From Diogma glabrata (taxonomy: Eukaryota; Arthropoda; Insecta; Diptera; Cylindrotomidae): a stretch of 64,000 nucleotides of DNA. Location of the stretch: the NCBI GenBank assembly GCA_963693315.1, contig OY856187.1, forward strand, positions 49,157,161-49,221,160, read 5' to 3'. The position numbers and the translations under genes were made by a program. Below, piece after piece: positions 11,698-29,822 of the stretch; within the stretch, counting starts at the first letter, position 1; the number at the start of each line of letters is the position of its first letter. Under the pieces are notes generated by a model. It worked only from the letters and a program-made list of their open reading frames with translations, made no database searches and was not told where the DNA came from.

Positions 11698-13602
11698 ATC
11701 CAGAATTCACAAAATCAAACAACAATAATAAAACCAATTCTCAACAACCAAAAAAAAAAAAAAATGTAGAGTTAGTACGACGGAAATGTAAAAGTGAAAA
11801 CAATAAAAACCGCAAAACGGAAAAAAACAACGAACGCCCCAAAAAAAACAGAAAATTTTTGTAAAAACCAAACTTGTAAAGGAACAAAAAAACTGTCGTA
11901 GCTAATCTTTGCTGAATCTTTACAGAAATTCCTAAGATATTGTATATTAAAATATAATTTATTTATTTAATTTCAGATATACTGAAATATATATATATAC
12001 CTAAAATTAGTTATTGACGATAGCACCCCTAAAATATATTTATTTATTTTAAAAAAAATTGAAAAATAAAAAATATTCAAAAAGGATGTTTATTTATTGG
12101 ATGCAACGCCCTAGCTCAAAATATTGATTTATTTTTTAAAAAAAATAAAAAATATTTATTTATTTCTTGACGTATTGCTTAATTAATAAAAAATTTATTT
12201 TATTTAATTACCTAAAATTATTTAAATTTAAAAAAAATTATTTAGTTACCTAAAATTTAATTTACGAAAATTTATTTTATTTAATAAAAATTATTTATTT
12301 AATTTTTTGAAAAATTTGTTTGATTTATTTTATTTTTATTTAATATAATAAGAGATTCCCAAAATCTAGATTCGTCTGGAGACACATAAAAGTAAGTATG
12401 GCTACAATATCCATTTTATTTAGTATTTGAATTATCGCGTTCGCGAGCCCACTCCAACAATGCATGTGAGAACCGACTAGAAAAGCCCCTAACGACCAGA
12501 TTCTACAGAACAGTATCTCCCCAACCTAACAAAAACAATCGCAACTGTCACGATTAGACTCTAGGCCCATTTCTACTGACCCAGCTGCGGTTGTTCTACC
12601 TAAAAATAAATTACCATTAAACTAATGCCATAGTCGAAGAACACTCCCGAACACCAGACTTCAAATCCTAAACTTAATGAAAACTGTCTATTGCAAGCTA
12701 AATGTAAGAGTGGAAAAATGTTGAAGTTGTGTGAGGTGAAGCCTCGATCCTGATAAAAAAAAATGATTGGTTCTCCTCTTCATTTCGTTAAAGAAGCTTC
12801 TGTGCAGGGAATGGTACTACTGGTTTGTACCTAAGTACAGACCAGCAGTAGTCACTCCCTTATCACCAGAAAACTCCTTCTGAAATGAAGAGAAGAAACC
12901 AATGAACTTCGATCGCATGTCCATAATGGACAGAGGCGATCTAAGAACATAATTATGTTAAGGAGATAAGCCCCATGGATCCTTTGTTAGAGGTACCGCT
13001 GAGAGAAATTATCAATTACACACTTGTAATCATTACACAACAATAAAAAAAATTAACACCCAAAAAAAAATCAATTAATTCTAACAAACGCTCAACTGTA
13101 GTGGAATGTACAATATTTTCATCGCGAAATTAAAAATAGTTCGAATCTACCACAACCAAAACAGGATTTTCACCGATTATAACCATTAGTGGTAAAGAAA
13201 TTAAAATCATGTATTTATTTCACGCAGGCCAAAATGCACCGTTAAAACGAGCATCAGATTCCAGATCTAATTTATTAATGTATAAATATTTAAATATGAT
13301 CTACTATCCAATTCCTATCAATGTATAATATTTGCCAAAGCTACTCACAAAAAGTTCAAATGGCTAAATCGTTTCATCGGTTTGGTTTCTTAATTTCATC
13401 TCGTTGGTGCTATTGTAACATAACACTCCACACAAACCACTACATCCGCTTCCTATATACCAAAAATATGTACAAATATGTACAATTATACAACAATTAA
13501 CCTACTATATACACTATGTACAATGACAGTATAAAAAAACAGTCTCCGAAAAAAATTACTGCCCCAAAACGGTTTTTTTCCAAATTCAGAACAAAATACA
13601 TT
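11698..13602 (-). other. Gypsy-A leader, non-coding part
   Basis: Untranslated stretch upstream of gag. It holds T/A low-complexity sequence (about 11940-12360, TTTATTT type) and a strong hairpin at 12765-12906. No frame with a recognisable motif was seen. Confidence 0.6.
12765..12906. repeat. Long imperfect hairpin in the Gypsy-A leader
   Basis: The outer arms ATTGGTTCTCCTCTTCATTTC and GAAATGAAGAGAAGAAACCAAT are near complements. The inner arms GGTACTACTGGTTTGTAC and GTACAGACCAGCAGTAGTC also pair, around a centre near 12832. It could be a structured RNA signal in the genomic RNA or a small inserted inverted repeat. Confidence 0.65.
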
Positions 13603-14289
13603 TCAAAGATGCACACAATTTCCCGGGGCCACTTGCGGTCCCAACCACCGTCGAGGGTTCTCTCCCCTGTGATTGGACTCAGAGATAGCGTTCTCTTCAG
13701 CCAATATCTCCGCATAAGCGTGCATGACTGACGAGAACTCTACCTCCTCGGCCAACCACGCTGCCTTCTGCTTCTTCCTCCTACTCTTTTTCTCCCTCCA
13801 CCTTTTCCTATCCCTTTCTAGCCTCCTCAATCGATATCTCTCTCGCGCATCCATCACTTCATCCACACACTCATTCACTTCATCAACTACCACTTCTCCT
13901 ACCAACTCCTCATTCATCTCATCCACTTCCTCCACTCCATGCACTACCTCATCTGCCCACTCATTTATCTCCTTATTCATCACTCCATCCGCCAACTCAT
14001 TCACTTCCTCATTTACAATCTCACTTATCACTACATCCAACCATTCATCATACTGCTCATTCGCTATGTCATCCATCAATTCTAAATATAGTTGATTCCT
14101 TTTCTCATTCAGTTCTGCATTCATTTTTTCCTGTTCCCTCTCATTCACCACATTCATCACTTCACTCACAATCTCATGCATTACTTCATCTACCTCATTC
14201 ACACCCGGCTTAACCGCTGCCTGACCCAACTCTCCTGGCCCCGGCCGACGCTTGCTCCTAAACGAGCCAAAATTTCTGACTGTGTGCAT
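13603..14289 (-). CDS. Accessory frame in the Gypsy-A leader, acidic/coiled-coil-like, unknown function
   Basis: A 228-codon frame in the same sense as gag, lying between the 5' LTR and gag, where most Gypsy elements have no gene. The first 30 residues are basic. Residues 30-145 are a Glu/Val/Asn/Asp-rich run of repeated EVN, DEV and NEW-like words, predicted helical. Residues 147-175 are strongly basic (RDRKRWREKKSRRKKQK) and the C-terminal part looks like ordinary protein. No family is recognised. The reverse strand is also partly open because of the repeated codons, so the strand choice rests on orientation, length and the non-repetitive ends. It could be a captured gene or an element-specific extra ORF. 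Confidence 0.5.
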   Translation of the reverse strand: MHTVRNFGSFRSKRRPGPGELGQAAVKPGVNEVDEVMHEIVSEVMNVVNEREQEKMNAELNEKRNQLYLELMDDIANEQYDEWLDVVISEIVNEEVNELADGVMNKEINEWADEVVHGVEEVDEMNEELVGEVVVDEVNECVDEVMDARERYRLRRLERDRKRWREKKSRRKKQKAAWLAEEVEFSSVMHAYAEILAEENAISESNHRGENPRRWLGPQVAPGNCVHL

Positions 14290-14934
14290 TTTTGAGTGTA
14301 AGAAATATAGTGTTAATCCAAATACAATTCTACACTATTGTAAAAACCAAATTAAATGTTAGAATTAGAATTTAATCTTTAGAATATTATATTTAATTAG
14401 AGAAAAACAAATAATGGTATTTTTAACACTGGCTCTACCAAGAACTCAAAGACCAAAAGGTTAATGCGAAAGCAGAATACAATTTCCTTTCAAATTCTAA
14501 TAAGTCTTAGAATTGCTTATTATTTGTCTTCTTCAAGTAAATATTTATATATCCCAAAATTAAATGTACCTGTGCAGCATTTAATAGTCATTTGAATTCG
14601 TTATTGCAACTACCGCTGAATTCAATTCTCAAAAATTCCTTTTAAATTTATCAAATTGTGAAATTCTTAAAAATTATTAAAAAAATGAAAAAAAAGAAAA
14701 ATATACATATAAAAAAAACCCAACTGGTTCTTATCCAAACAAGTTCGAAGTCAACCAAACCGGTTGACACCGCCCAAATACATGAAAAAAAATGAAAAAA
14801 AAAATATTTTTCGCGCCGAAAATAGCTCTAAATAACACAACAAATTCGTACCTAACGGTAACAAAACTCCACCGTAATCACGGTGTTATATTACCAAAAT
14901 ATTCCCCCGGTCCGTTTTTGGTTCGGCGACAGAT
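14290..14934 (-). other. Gypsy-A leader next to the 5' LTR
   Basis: AT-rich leader with no gene recognised. The bases next to the LTR contain the probable primer-binding site listed separately. Confidence 0.6.
14920..14931 (-). promoter_or_regulatory. Probable primer-binding site, Gypsy-A
   Basis: In element sense TGTCGCCGAACC starts three bases after the 5' LTR. It matches the Gypsy-B site (TGGCGCCGAAAC, also after a 3-base spacer) at 10 of 12 positions, which suggests the same or a related tRNA primer. The third base departs from the expected TGG. Confidence 0.55.
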
Positions 14935-16026
14935 TGTTATTATGGACCTTTCGTACAAAATAATATTAATAATATTGCTACGGGATAGCGCTTATCCCCA
15001 CAGAATCCTAAATTTGGGAATCTCTTATTATCTGAAAAAATCTAGCCTATCATTCCAAAGGGGAACGAGGAATAAATAAAAAAAAATTTAATATATTTAC
15101 TGTAAGTACCTTAACTTATAACTGTTGATTGAAGATTTGGTCTATGTGTTCCAATTCCCTTGACTAATCAACCAACTGTATTGGGTGAACTAATTTGTGA
15201 ACATCAGTTGCTGCTGCTGAATTACACCTTCGTTGTTCGAAATGCCCAATTGAACATTGCCTTTAATCCTTTAACTTTCCACTTCATATTTTGCTTTAAA
15301 TCCATACGGTGTCTACAACCGGAAAATCCACCATACACTCGACTGTTTCTAACTGTGGTAATATGCTTCGATCACTGTTATCCTTACTACTCATACTTTC
15401 GATAACATCATTGGATACTTTATTTTTCATATACTGCCACTTTTATAAAGCAATCTTTTTCCTTTATGATAAATTAAGTATAAACTTAATGAAAACAGAA
15501 TGAAACACCTTTAAAAAAATATATATATATTTCATCCAAATCACACACTAGTGAAAACAAAGTTAACCTTTTTTCTGTATAAATTAAAACAATTTCTTTT
15601 TAAACTCAATATAAAATGGAATTAGTATTTTTTCTTTAATACGTTTTATTGAGTGTTTAATAACAATCTCAATTCAACATTTTGGTTGAAGACCCAAAAA
15701 CAGAAAGACAATATTTTCAAACAAAAATGTGTTTTTGTTAATTCTTTTTGACATCTTATCATGTCAAAATAGCTCGGGTAATACTAAAAAGAAATTCAAT
15801 AAAGATTAATAACGACATCTGTTTGTTAGAATTGGAAATAAAAATTTAGTACGTTCGTTTGTTTTTTATAGTACAATTGAAATTTAACTAGCAGTTAAGT
15901 ATTAGAAAATTTTAAATTATTGTTAATGTGAAAATGAATGGAAACTAATGAAATACATTTTTATTGAATTGAAAACGAAGATGAATTTGGTTTTATTATT
16001 GTTTTGCGATTATTGCGATCGTTACA
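14935..16026 (-). repeat. Gypsy-A 5' LTR
   Basis: 1092-bp LTR, partner of 5285-6376, followed at 16027-16030 by the target duplication AATT. It carries the promoter and polyadenylation signals of the element, though I could not pin these down. Confidence 0.95.
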
Positions 16027-17257
16027 AATTATATAAGAAACTCAGTGAATCTAGTCTTTTACAAGCTTTTTTTAGGTAAAGCTTGAATAATATGGTCTTA
16101 CACAATGCTTTTTCAAGTTAAGTTGGAATAATTTAAAAAATTTAGGCGAAATTGTTACCTGGGTATGTATATACCCAGGTAACAATTTCGCCTAAATTTT
16201 TTAAATTATTCCAACTTAACTTGAGAAAGCATTGTGTAAGACCATATTATTCAAGTTTTACCTAAAAAAAGCTTGTAAAAGACTAGATTCACTAAGTTTC
16301 TTAAATAATTCCTTAAGTAAAGCTTAATTCAATAATAAATATTTAGGGCATATTCAAGCAAATGTTACTCAAGTATAATTACCTTTTATAAGGTTTTATT
16401 CACATATAACTTTTAAGGTAGTATTCAAGATGTTTTTACTCAAGAATTCTATCCCTTATATAAACCTTTAATAAAGGTACAACTTTTAGGAAGAATCCAA
16501 GAAGATTCTTACCCAAGGATAGTTCCTTGTATACGACTTTATTTATGTATAATAATTTTAGTAGTATTCAACAAAACTGTTACTCAAGTAATATTTCTTA
16601 TATACGGCTGTTTTCAATGAATATTAAAAGATTTACAACAAATCGATCTGTCAATATTTTTGACAGTTCGTTGTTTGATTCGCGATTGTGTGTTTTTTTA
16701 TTAAATTACTTATCGATGGGTTTAAAAAGTTAACAAACCTTCAAGAACTTTAACAAACTATTATTGATTAATACAAAAGATTATTTCAAAATAGTAGAGA
16801 TATTTTCGTCAATGGAAATTTGCAATTGCCTTTATTCCGCAACCATTTAATCAAACGTTTCTGATGATGGTTTATATATTGATTGAGATTTACCATTTTT
16901 GATGATGGTTTATATAATGATTTGAGTTGGTCAACAAATAAATAAACTGATGATAATTTGTCATACAATTCGTTTTTGTATTAAATGTATGTAATCGCCA
17001 TATTGTGCGCAATTCGCTTGGGAAAAAAATTATAACAAAACTTGCAACAGATTGCAACAGATTGCAACTGACTTATGGAAAATATAACGTAGAACGTTTA
17101 TTTAATATTATCATTTAACATTTATTTATTAACCAGCCAAATTGTGCAACTGATCGTAATGCCAACCACAGCATACTATACCCCTTACGAGGCTTGAGTA
17201 ATACTTTTATTCTGTATTGAATAACGTTTTATTCCTGTCGTGGAAATTGATTTAATG

Positions 17258-17325
17258 AACGAGTGCGTAAGGGTAAAAGATGAGGAAGTCGTTATCGGGC
17301 CTGTGTTCGATTCCTGCCAGGCACG
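17258..17325 (+). other. tRNA-like module (2), F right arm
   Basis: GAGTGCGTAAGG, then TGTGTTCGATTCC (B-box-like, 17302-17314). Mirror of 4295-4360. Confidence 0.4.
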
Positions 17326-17679
17326 TTTTTATTTATGGATTTTATTTTCCTTTTCCTTTTTTTATTTTATTTTTATTCTTTAATCATTTTTAATCGTACA
17401 ATTGAATGGAAACACATGCGTGGATATCGTATATGAATACGCAAAATTATTTTCATTTCGAGATTGTCCTCAATCATAACCAATATTATATTTAACAAAA
17501 ACCCATATATTCTCATTTTAGGAAACCATTAGTACACTTTTATATGCATTCCTAATCAAATGCTTGAATAAAAATTAATTCATAGTCGTGGTAGTGGAAA
17601 AAAGGTTGAAATTTGTACAAATAATTTGTTAAACAATAGTGATTAAGTTTCAATTTTCATTATGACAGCTGCTAAATAG

Positions 17680-17742
17680 AGAAGTGGATAGCGTACGGTC
17701 CTGGAGAATCATAGGTTATGAGTTCGATCCCCGCTACAGGCG
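17680..17742 (+). other. tRNA-like module (1), F right arm
   Basis: AAGTGGATAGCGTA (A-box-like), then GAGTTCGATCCCC (B-box-like, 17720-17732). Mirror of 3882-3947. The same order of motifs recurs in the hammerhead units at 47-53 kb. Confidence 0.45.
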
Positions 17743-18220
17743 TTTGTAAAGATGCGAAATGTGTAAAATATATTGTAATTTCCGATAAAAGATTAACTCA
17801 ATAGCAGCAATATACAAAAAAAAGGAGTTTAATGCGCCAATTAGCCAAAATAACTAAAGGAAAGAATCACCAATTTTTTTTTCAGTGGCATCGCTTCTTG
17901 AATAGGCACTGAGTAATTCTCTTGAGTAAAGATTTACTCAAGCACTTTATTCAAGTAATTTTGACAGTATTTGAATAAGCCTTGAATAACAACTTTTGTA
18001 CAACTTTGTTCAAACACTTATATAAAACATGTATAAAGCATTATATATGTCTTCTTGAATAAAGAATATTTTTTCATACGCCTTTTCTCCTTGAGAAGAG
18101 CTTGTATAAAACTTTTCTCATGCATAGTTCAAGAATTTTAAATTTCCCCTTCCATTTTAAATTCCCCTTTTAAAGCTTTACTCAATGATTACCTAGGTTA
18201 AATTGTTACCTGGGTATACA

Positions 18221-22124
<3,904 letters not shown>

Positions 22125-22639
22125 GTGGGGCGATTTAAAAATCTTCATGGGCCCCTCGCGATTCTGATTCCTGGAGTTGTTCTGAGCAAAAAAGTCCACT
22201 AGACCATATGTCTACTGTGAAAATCGAGCTTGCGAATTTTTGTTTGAAGTTTTTTTGTCGCAATTTATGTTTTTGTGAAAACTTGCAAATGTTCTTAGGC
22301 TCATATCTCGTAAACCATTTGGAATTTTAGTATGAATAAAATTAGTAAATTGTAGTTCTTGACCTCAGCTACAAATTTGCTGAATAAACAAACCGAAAAA
22401 AATCACATCTTCATGACCAAAAACATGAAAATGCCAAAAAATCTAGATTCTGAATAAATCCTATAACAGAGATTTGTTAAATTTTTTGACACCATTTCTG
22501 GGTAAAAACTGTATTTGAGGCTACGTTTTCAGACTCTCATATTAGGGGTCCCTGAAGCGAACATCATAACCGTCAACTTCAATGGAAGTCCCTGAAGCGA
22601 ACATCAACTGCATAACCGTCAACTAACATAGAATTTGAT

Positions 22640-23530
22640 TAAAATATATTGTTTTTGCACTTTTTTTTACTTTTATAATAAATATTATACATTATAATTA
22701 TTATAATTATAATTATAATAAATACTATAAATTTTATAATAAATATAATAAATTTTATAATTAGTGTTTCGAGAAAATATTACAAAATCACAAATTCATA
22801 TTTTCGAAATTCCAAAAATATTGTAAAAATTAAATAAAATCAAACTTTTTTCATAATTCTAAAAATATTCCAAAAAATATTACAAAATCAAAGATTAAAA
22901 CTTTTTTCAAAAATTCAAATAATATTGCAAAAATTATGACAAAATCAATAACACAAACTTTTTTCAAAATCCCAAAATTATTTCAAAAATTGTAATAAAA
23001 TCAAATATTTAAACTTTTTCTAAATTCTAATAATATCTTCTTGCAAATTAAAAAATTCAAACTTTTTCCAAAATTCTAAAAATATTGCAAAAATTAAAAC
23101 AATATCAAAAAAATTGTAACTTTTTTCAAAATTCCAAAAATTATAATAAGATCAAAAATTTAAAATTCTAAAAATATTTCAAAAATTCTTACAAAATCAA
23201 AAATTGACTTTTTGCAAAATTCTGAAAATATATATATAAAATTCAAAAATTCCATTTTTTTTTCATAATTCAAAAAATATTCCAAAAATTCTTACAAAAT
23301 CAAAAATTGAAACTTTTTTCAAAATTCTAAAAATATATATATAAAATTCACAAATTCAAAAATTCTATTTTTTTTTTCAAAATTCAAAAAATATAACAAA
23401 ATCAAAATTTAAAACTTTTGCCATATTCTAAAAAATTTTGCAAAAATTATTACAAAATCAAAAATACAAACTTTTTTCAAAATTCCAAAAAAAAATTCAA
23501 AAACTATAACAAATTAAAAAATTTCCATGT
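22640..23530. repeat. Degenerate tandem AT-rich repeat inside the foldback
   Basis: About 15 imperfect repeats of roughly 55-65 bp built from AATATTNCAAAAATT, ACAAAATCAAAAATT and AAACTTTTTNCAAAATTC. No coding potential. Confidence 0.65.
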
Positions 23531-23580
23531 CCAATTTCATTTTCAATTACATTTACGTCATAAAAACAGCTACATTTTTT

Positions 23581-23820
23581 TTCCAAAAAATTGGCTAAAA
23601 AATTAAATGAAAATGTTTCTTTTGACACACTGACAACATTTTTTTGACAAACTTATAATGCCATAATTCTCTATAATAATCATAAATTTTCATGTCATAC
23701 AAATTATTAATTTTATTTTGTTCCAAAAAATTGGGTAAAAAATAAATAAAAATCTTTCTTTTGACACACTTGACAACATTTTTTTGACAAACTTATAATG
23801 CAATAATCTAGATTTCGGTC
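23581..23820. repeat. Two-copy direct repeat, ~140 bp period
   Basis: The block beginning TTCCAAAAAATTGG and running through TTGACACAC...TGACAACATTTTTTTGAC starts at 23581 and again at 23721. Confidence 0.7.
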
Positions 23821-24740
23821 TCACATACCAATCCAATCACTTAAAATGAACGTTTTTTAAGCAAAAAATATGCAAATTTCCTTGTTTTGACACACTTGAC
23901 GATTTTTTGACACACTTTCGGTACAGTTATCGAACACATCATCCTACGACTCTTCTTATTGAGTAAACCTATTTTTAGAAAAAACAAATTTTGAAATCTG
24001 TTTAGCGGTTTTCTAGATTTCGTAGATTGTGACGGCCGGCCGGCAGACAGACATACATTTTTTTTCGCTTTTTTAGAATCAGTAGGTCCTAAAACGTCGA
24101 GAAATGCCAAAAAAAGTGGTGGTAAGAATTTCACTTTTAGCTCATGAATGTAATACTTAGGTCTTTCAGACCGAAGTAAAATAACAAACAGAAAGTTTTT
24201 GATAGTTTAAATTATAAACAAGCAAAAATGGTAATTTTTCAGTATTTTCGCGATAAATTTTCACTTTTGCAGGACAAAAACTGCATGAAGAAACGTTCAG
24301 ATGTGCTGCGCTTCAGATTGGCTACAATTTTTTAGCAGATTATTAGTTTTAATTTTCTGCGGTTTAGCTGCTATGGCCTCAAAACGGTAAAAAACAGTGT
24401 AAAAAATGGCAACTTTTTGGCATTTTCGTGTTTTTGGTCATGAAGATGTGATTTTTTTCGGTTTGTTTTTTCAGCAAATTTGTAGCTGAGGTCAAGAGTT
24501 ACAATTTGCTTATTTATTTATACAAAAATTCTAAATGGTTTACGAGATATGAGCCTAAGAACATTTGCAAGTTTTCACAATATATAAATTGCGACAAAAA
24601 AACTTCAAACAAAAATTCGCAAGCTCGATTTTCACCGTAGATATATGGTCTAGTGGACTTTTTTGCTCAGAACAACTCCAGGAATCAGAATCGCGAGGGG
24701 CCCATGAAGATTTTTTCCCTTCCATATAAATCGCCCCAAC

Positions 24741-27131
<2,391 letters not shown>

Positions 27132-27166
27132 ACATATCAACAAGTTGGTCGTTTAAAACTACAAAT

Positions 27167-27582
<416 letters not shown>

Positions 27583-27599
27583 CAAATAACAATTGACTC

Positions 27600-28382
27600 G
27601 GTAAATTGTTATTCACAGCTAAAGTTATGTTGTGACAACGTCTCGAAATCCGAAAAACTATACGAAATAGTTATAAAAGTTAAATAGCTAAATCATTAGT
27701 TTTGGAAACGTTGTGACAGTAAACAAAACAGCTACATCCCTTATATAGGTAATATGTGTTCATAGCAGTGATATCATTATTTTCGTAAAATCAAAATTGT
27801 TATGTGGGAAGCAATTTTGCTACTATAGAAAAGTATTTATGCGTTAAAGTCAAAACGTTTTATTATCGTTTTTGCATAATTTCAAAGTCAAATCCCAGTT
27901 AATCAGTTTAGTTCTTTTAATAGCAAGATAGCTGAAAAAGATGAATACAATATAATTTAGACTCTATTGTTGAGTTTGAGCTTTCTGTAAAGCGAATTCG
28001 CTGTGCACTCATATTGTCAATTAATTTCATGCTATGAGCATACATCATGTATATTTTTCAAACCATAAAAAAATTATTTGGTTTAACTTGGTCGGCTGTA
28101 ACAGTGCACTCGATATTATTTTATATAATGGAAAATAAAAATTTAAACCATTATTTTAAATCATTAAAGAAATATACACGCAGTTCTACATTTCATAGAA
28201 AGTCCGAGATCAATACTAAACAATACTGTTAGAAAAATAAAAGTGATTTCTTTTGATCACTTTTATTGTAGTATCACAACAACTACAAGCAACAAAGTAT
28301 GTAAACATAAGTAAGTTTTTTTTTTCAAAAATGTCTATTTAATTTGATAACGAGTATTATTTTATTCTCTTTGTTTTATAGA
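27600..28382. other. Element E 5' part; possible first exon and intron
   Basis: A short frame with ATG at 28127 (MENKNLNHYFKSLKKYTRSS) could be a first exon. GTAAGT at about 28312 and TTTTATAG ending about 28380 would bound a 70-bp intron upstream of the transposase remains. A 12-bp-stem hairpin (AATAAAAGTGAT / ATCACTTTTATT) lies at about 28218-28267. The rest has no recognised content. Confidence 0.35.
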
Positions 28383-29541
28383 TGAGAACAATTTAGTTTC
28401 CAATAAAAACTGTGATGCTGATTTAAAAGAGAGCAATTACGTCTTTTTCAAGACATCTCTACTTCAAATACCAAAACTTTTAACATCTGTAACCTCCATA
28501 TATGATCAAAACGAAAAATTCGGATATTTCCTTAATGATAACGAAGAAGAAGAGAATACATAAGACTTTCTTGATAAGATAAAAATATAGGCAGTATCGT
28601 TTATTATTGCACAAACTGCTTTAAATGAACTGCTCTTAACGATTTATAACCAATGCCTTAAACAAAATAAATTGCAACCACTACAGTGTGATGCTCGCAC
28701 CTTGTTTAATACACCACAAAATTGCAAGTATAGTACCATTGGCTGCAGGTGGTTTGTATTGGAATCGAGGTGTTAAATGTTGCTTAGAATCTTATTTCAA
28801 ATCCTTAGATAGTTCAATTTCCATCAGTCTAAGTATAAATATTGATGGAGTTTCTATTTAAAAAAGCTCAAAAACTCAGTTTTTCCCGTTCACATCGTAA
28901 TACATTCGAGATCGACGATTTTGTACCGATGGTTGTAGGGATTTACTGTGGCAATAGTAAACCTTCTTCGGTGATCAACTATTTGAAAGGCTTTGTAGAT
29001 GATTTGTAAACGATCTTGCAAAACGGTATGATAATAAATAATAGCAAAATAGATATTAAAATCCGTTGCTTAATTTGTAATGCCGCAGCTGGTAGTATGA
29101 TCAAAGGTAAATATACTAATCGAAAACAAAATGAAACCAAAATTTCGAAAGCTCAATTAGCTTTGTCTGAGTTTGCTCTTGTTACAGTAAACTTCAACAC
29201 TTATCATGGATGTCTTAACTGCCATGTCATTGGAGAGTATGATAATGCCTTATATGCCTAAGCGAACTGATTATTCCTTTCGCCAGCAACTAGACAATCA
29301 GCATCACAAATTCAATTCAGCACTTCTCTGCCTTCCTCTTAATATGGTAGATGATGTTATCGTGTGTGATATGCTTCTGCAGCAGCATATTGGTATTATG
29401 AAAAAAACTTGGTATTATGAAAAATATTGGTATTATGAAAAAAGAAAAGAAAATGGGGTTTCATTTTTCACGATTGGATCATCGACGCATTTAGGAAGTA
29501 TCACCATATTTAATACAATGCACTTTGCCATTGGGCATTAA
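28383..29541 (+). pseudogene. CACTA/EnSpm-like transposase, multiply broken
   Basis: Translated piecewise, the segment follows the order of an insect transposase family often annotated as 'transposase domain-containing': ALNELL...DARTLFNTP (28620-28720), SLSINIDGVSI...SSKTQFFP (28830-28890), VVGIYCGNSKPSSV (28930-28975), ILQNGMIINNSKIDIKIRCLIC (about 29005-29080), RTDYSFRQQ (29265-29290), LPLNMVDDVIVCDMLLQQHIGIMKK (29335-29410). Stop codons (e.g. 28561-28563, 28858-28863, 29007-29009) and frame changes break it into short frames, so it is non-functional. It ran on the plus strand of element E. Identification is from recalled family motifs only. Confidence 0.65.
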
Positions 29542-29558
29542 CCGTTCAGTTACACCAC

Positions 29559-29822
29559 TTGAAAAGAAAATGGCAATTAGAACAAAATTACAGAAATTAC
29601 AGAGTTACAGCAAAATTTGTACATTTGCCCTATACAAAACGAAATTTGTTTTCATTCCATTGCTTCACACTTTATAAATCATACTATTTAAATATCCTCT
29701 ATTCAATAACGCATACCATTGAATGTTACTGTAAAAAATTAAAAACAATGTTTATAAAATTATTTTTTTCTATGCGAAAAGTCAATTCACTAGTGAAATT
29801 GAATAACAAATTGAACGGCTGA
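29559..29822 (+). pseudogene. Possible 3' remnant of the element E transposase
   Basis: An 87-codon frame following the recognised transposase pieces in the same sense. Lys/Tyr-rich, no recognisable motif. Its end overlaps the start of a small hairpin element (29817). May be a chance frame. Confidence 0.3.

Larger units (their letters stand above)
5285..16026 (-). mobile_element. Gypsy-A: full-length Ty3/Gypsy LTR retrotransposon
   Basis: The element runs on the minus strand: 5' LTR 14935-16026, a leader of about 3.2 kb with an accessory frame, gag, pol, 3' LTR 5285-6376. The LTRs are 1092 bp each, begin TGTAACGAT and end AATAACA in element sense, and differ at only one base that I noticed (5849 region against 15499 region). 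AATT lies at 5281-5284 and 16027-16030, a 4-bp target duplication, and the host sequence (element F) resumes across it. No envelope frame is visible. gag and pol are open throughout, so the copy may be recently active. Confidence 0.95.
3414..16165. mobile_element. Element F, left copy (split by Gypsy-A)
   Basis: Non-autonomous element of about 2.0 kb made of 3414-5284 plus 16031-16165, interrupted by Gypsy-A. It is the inverted partner of 16172-18216: both arms share the same order of short repeats (CTTGAATA, TTGAGTAA, TTATATAAG type), two tRNA-like modules and a 60-codon frame that differs by a few residues. The inner terminus reads AAATTGTTACCTGGGTA. The outermost 8 or so bases at 3406-3413 do not match the expected TACCCAGG, so that tip is lost. 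No transposase is seen; the 60- and 68-codon frames look like chance. Confidence 0.75.
16172..18216. mobile_element. Element F, right copy (complete, 2045 bp)
   Basis: Starts TACCCAGGTAACAATTT and ends AAATTGTTACCTGGGTA, so both termini are present as about 17-bp inverted repeats. It lies in inverted orientation six bases from the left copy (16166-16171), and the whole forms one palindrome of about 4 kb centred near 16168. The interior is a succession of short related repeats plus two tRNA-like modules. No transposase is present. The termini resemble those of element E (27579-43351). Confidence 0.75.

Noticed and set aside
13724..14095. 123-codon plus-strand Ser/Thr-rich frame
   Set aside because: Opposite strand of the accessory leader frame, open because of the repeated codons; kept only as an alternative strand.
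16846..16890. Isolated CTGATGATGG resembling a hammerhead core
   Set aside because: No GAAA, stem II or cleavage triplet in register; part of a short CATCATCAG-type repeat in element F.
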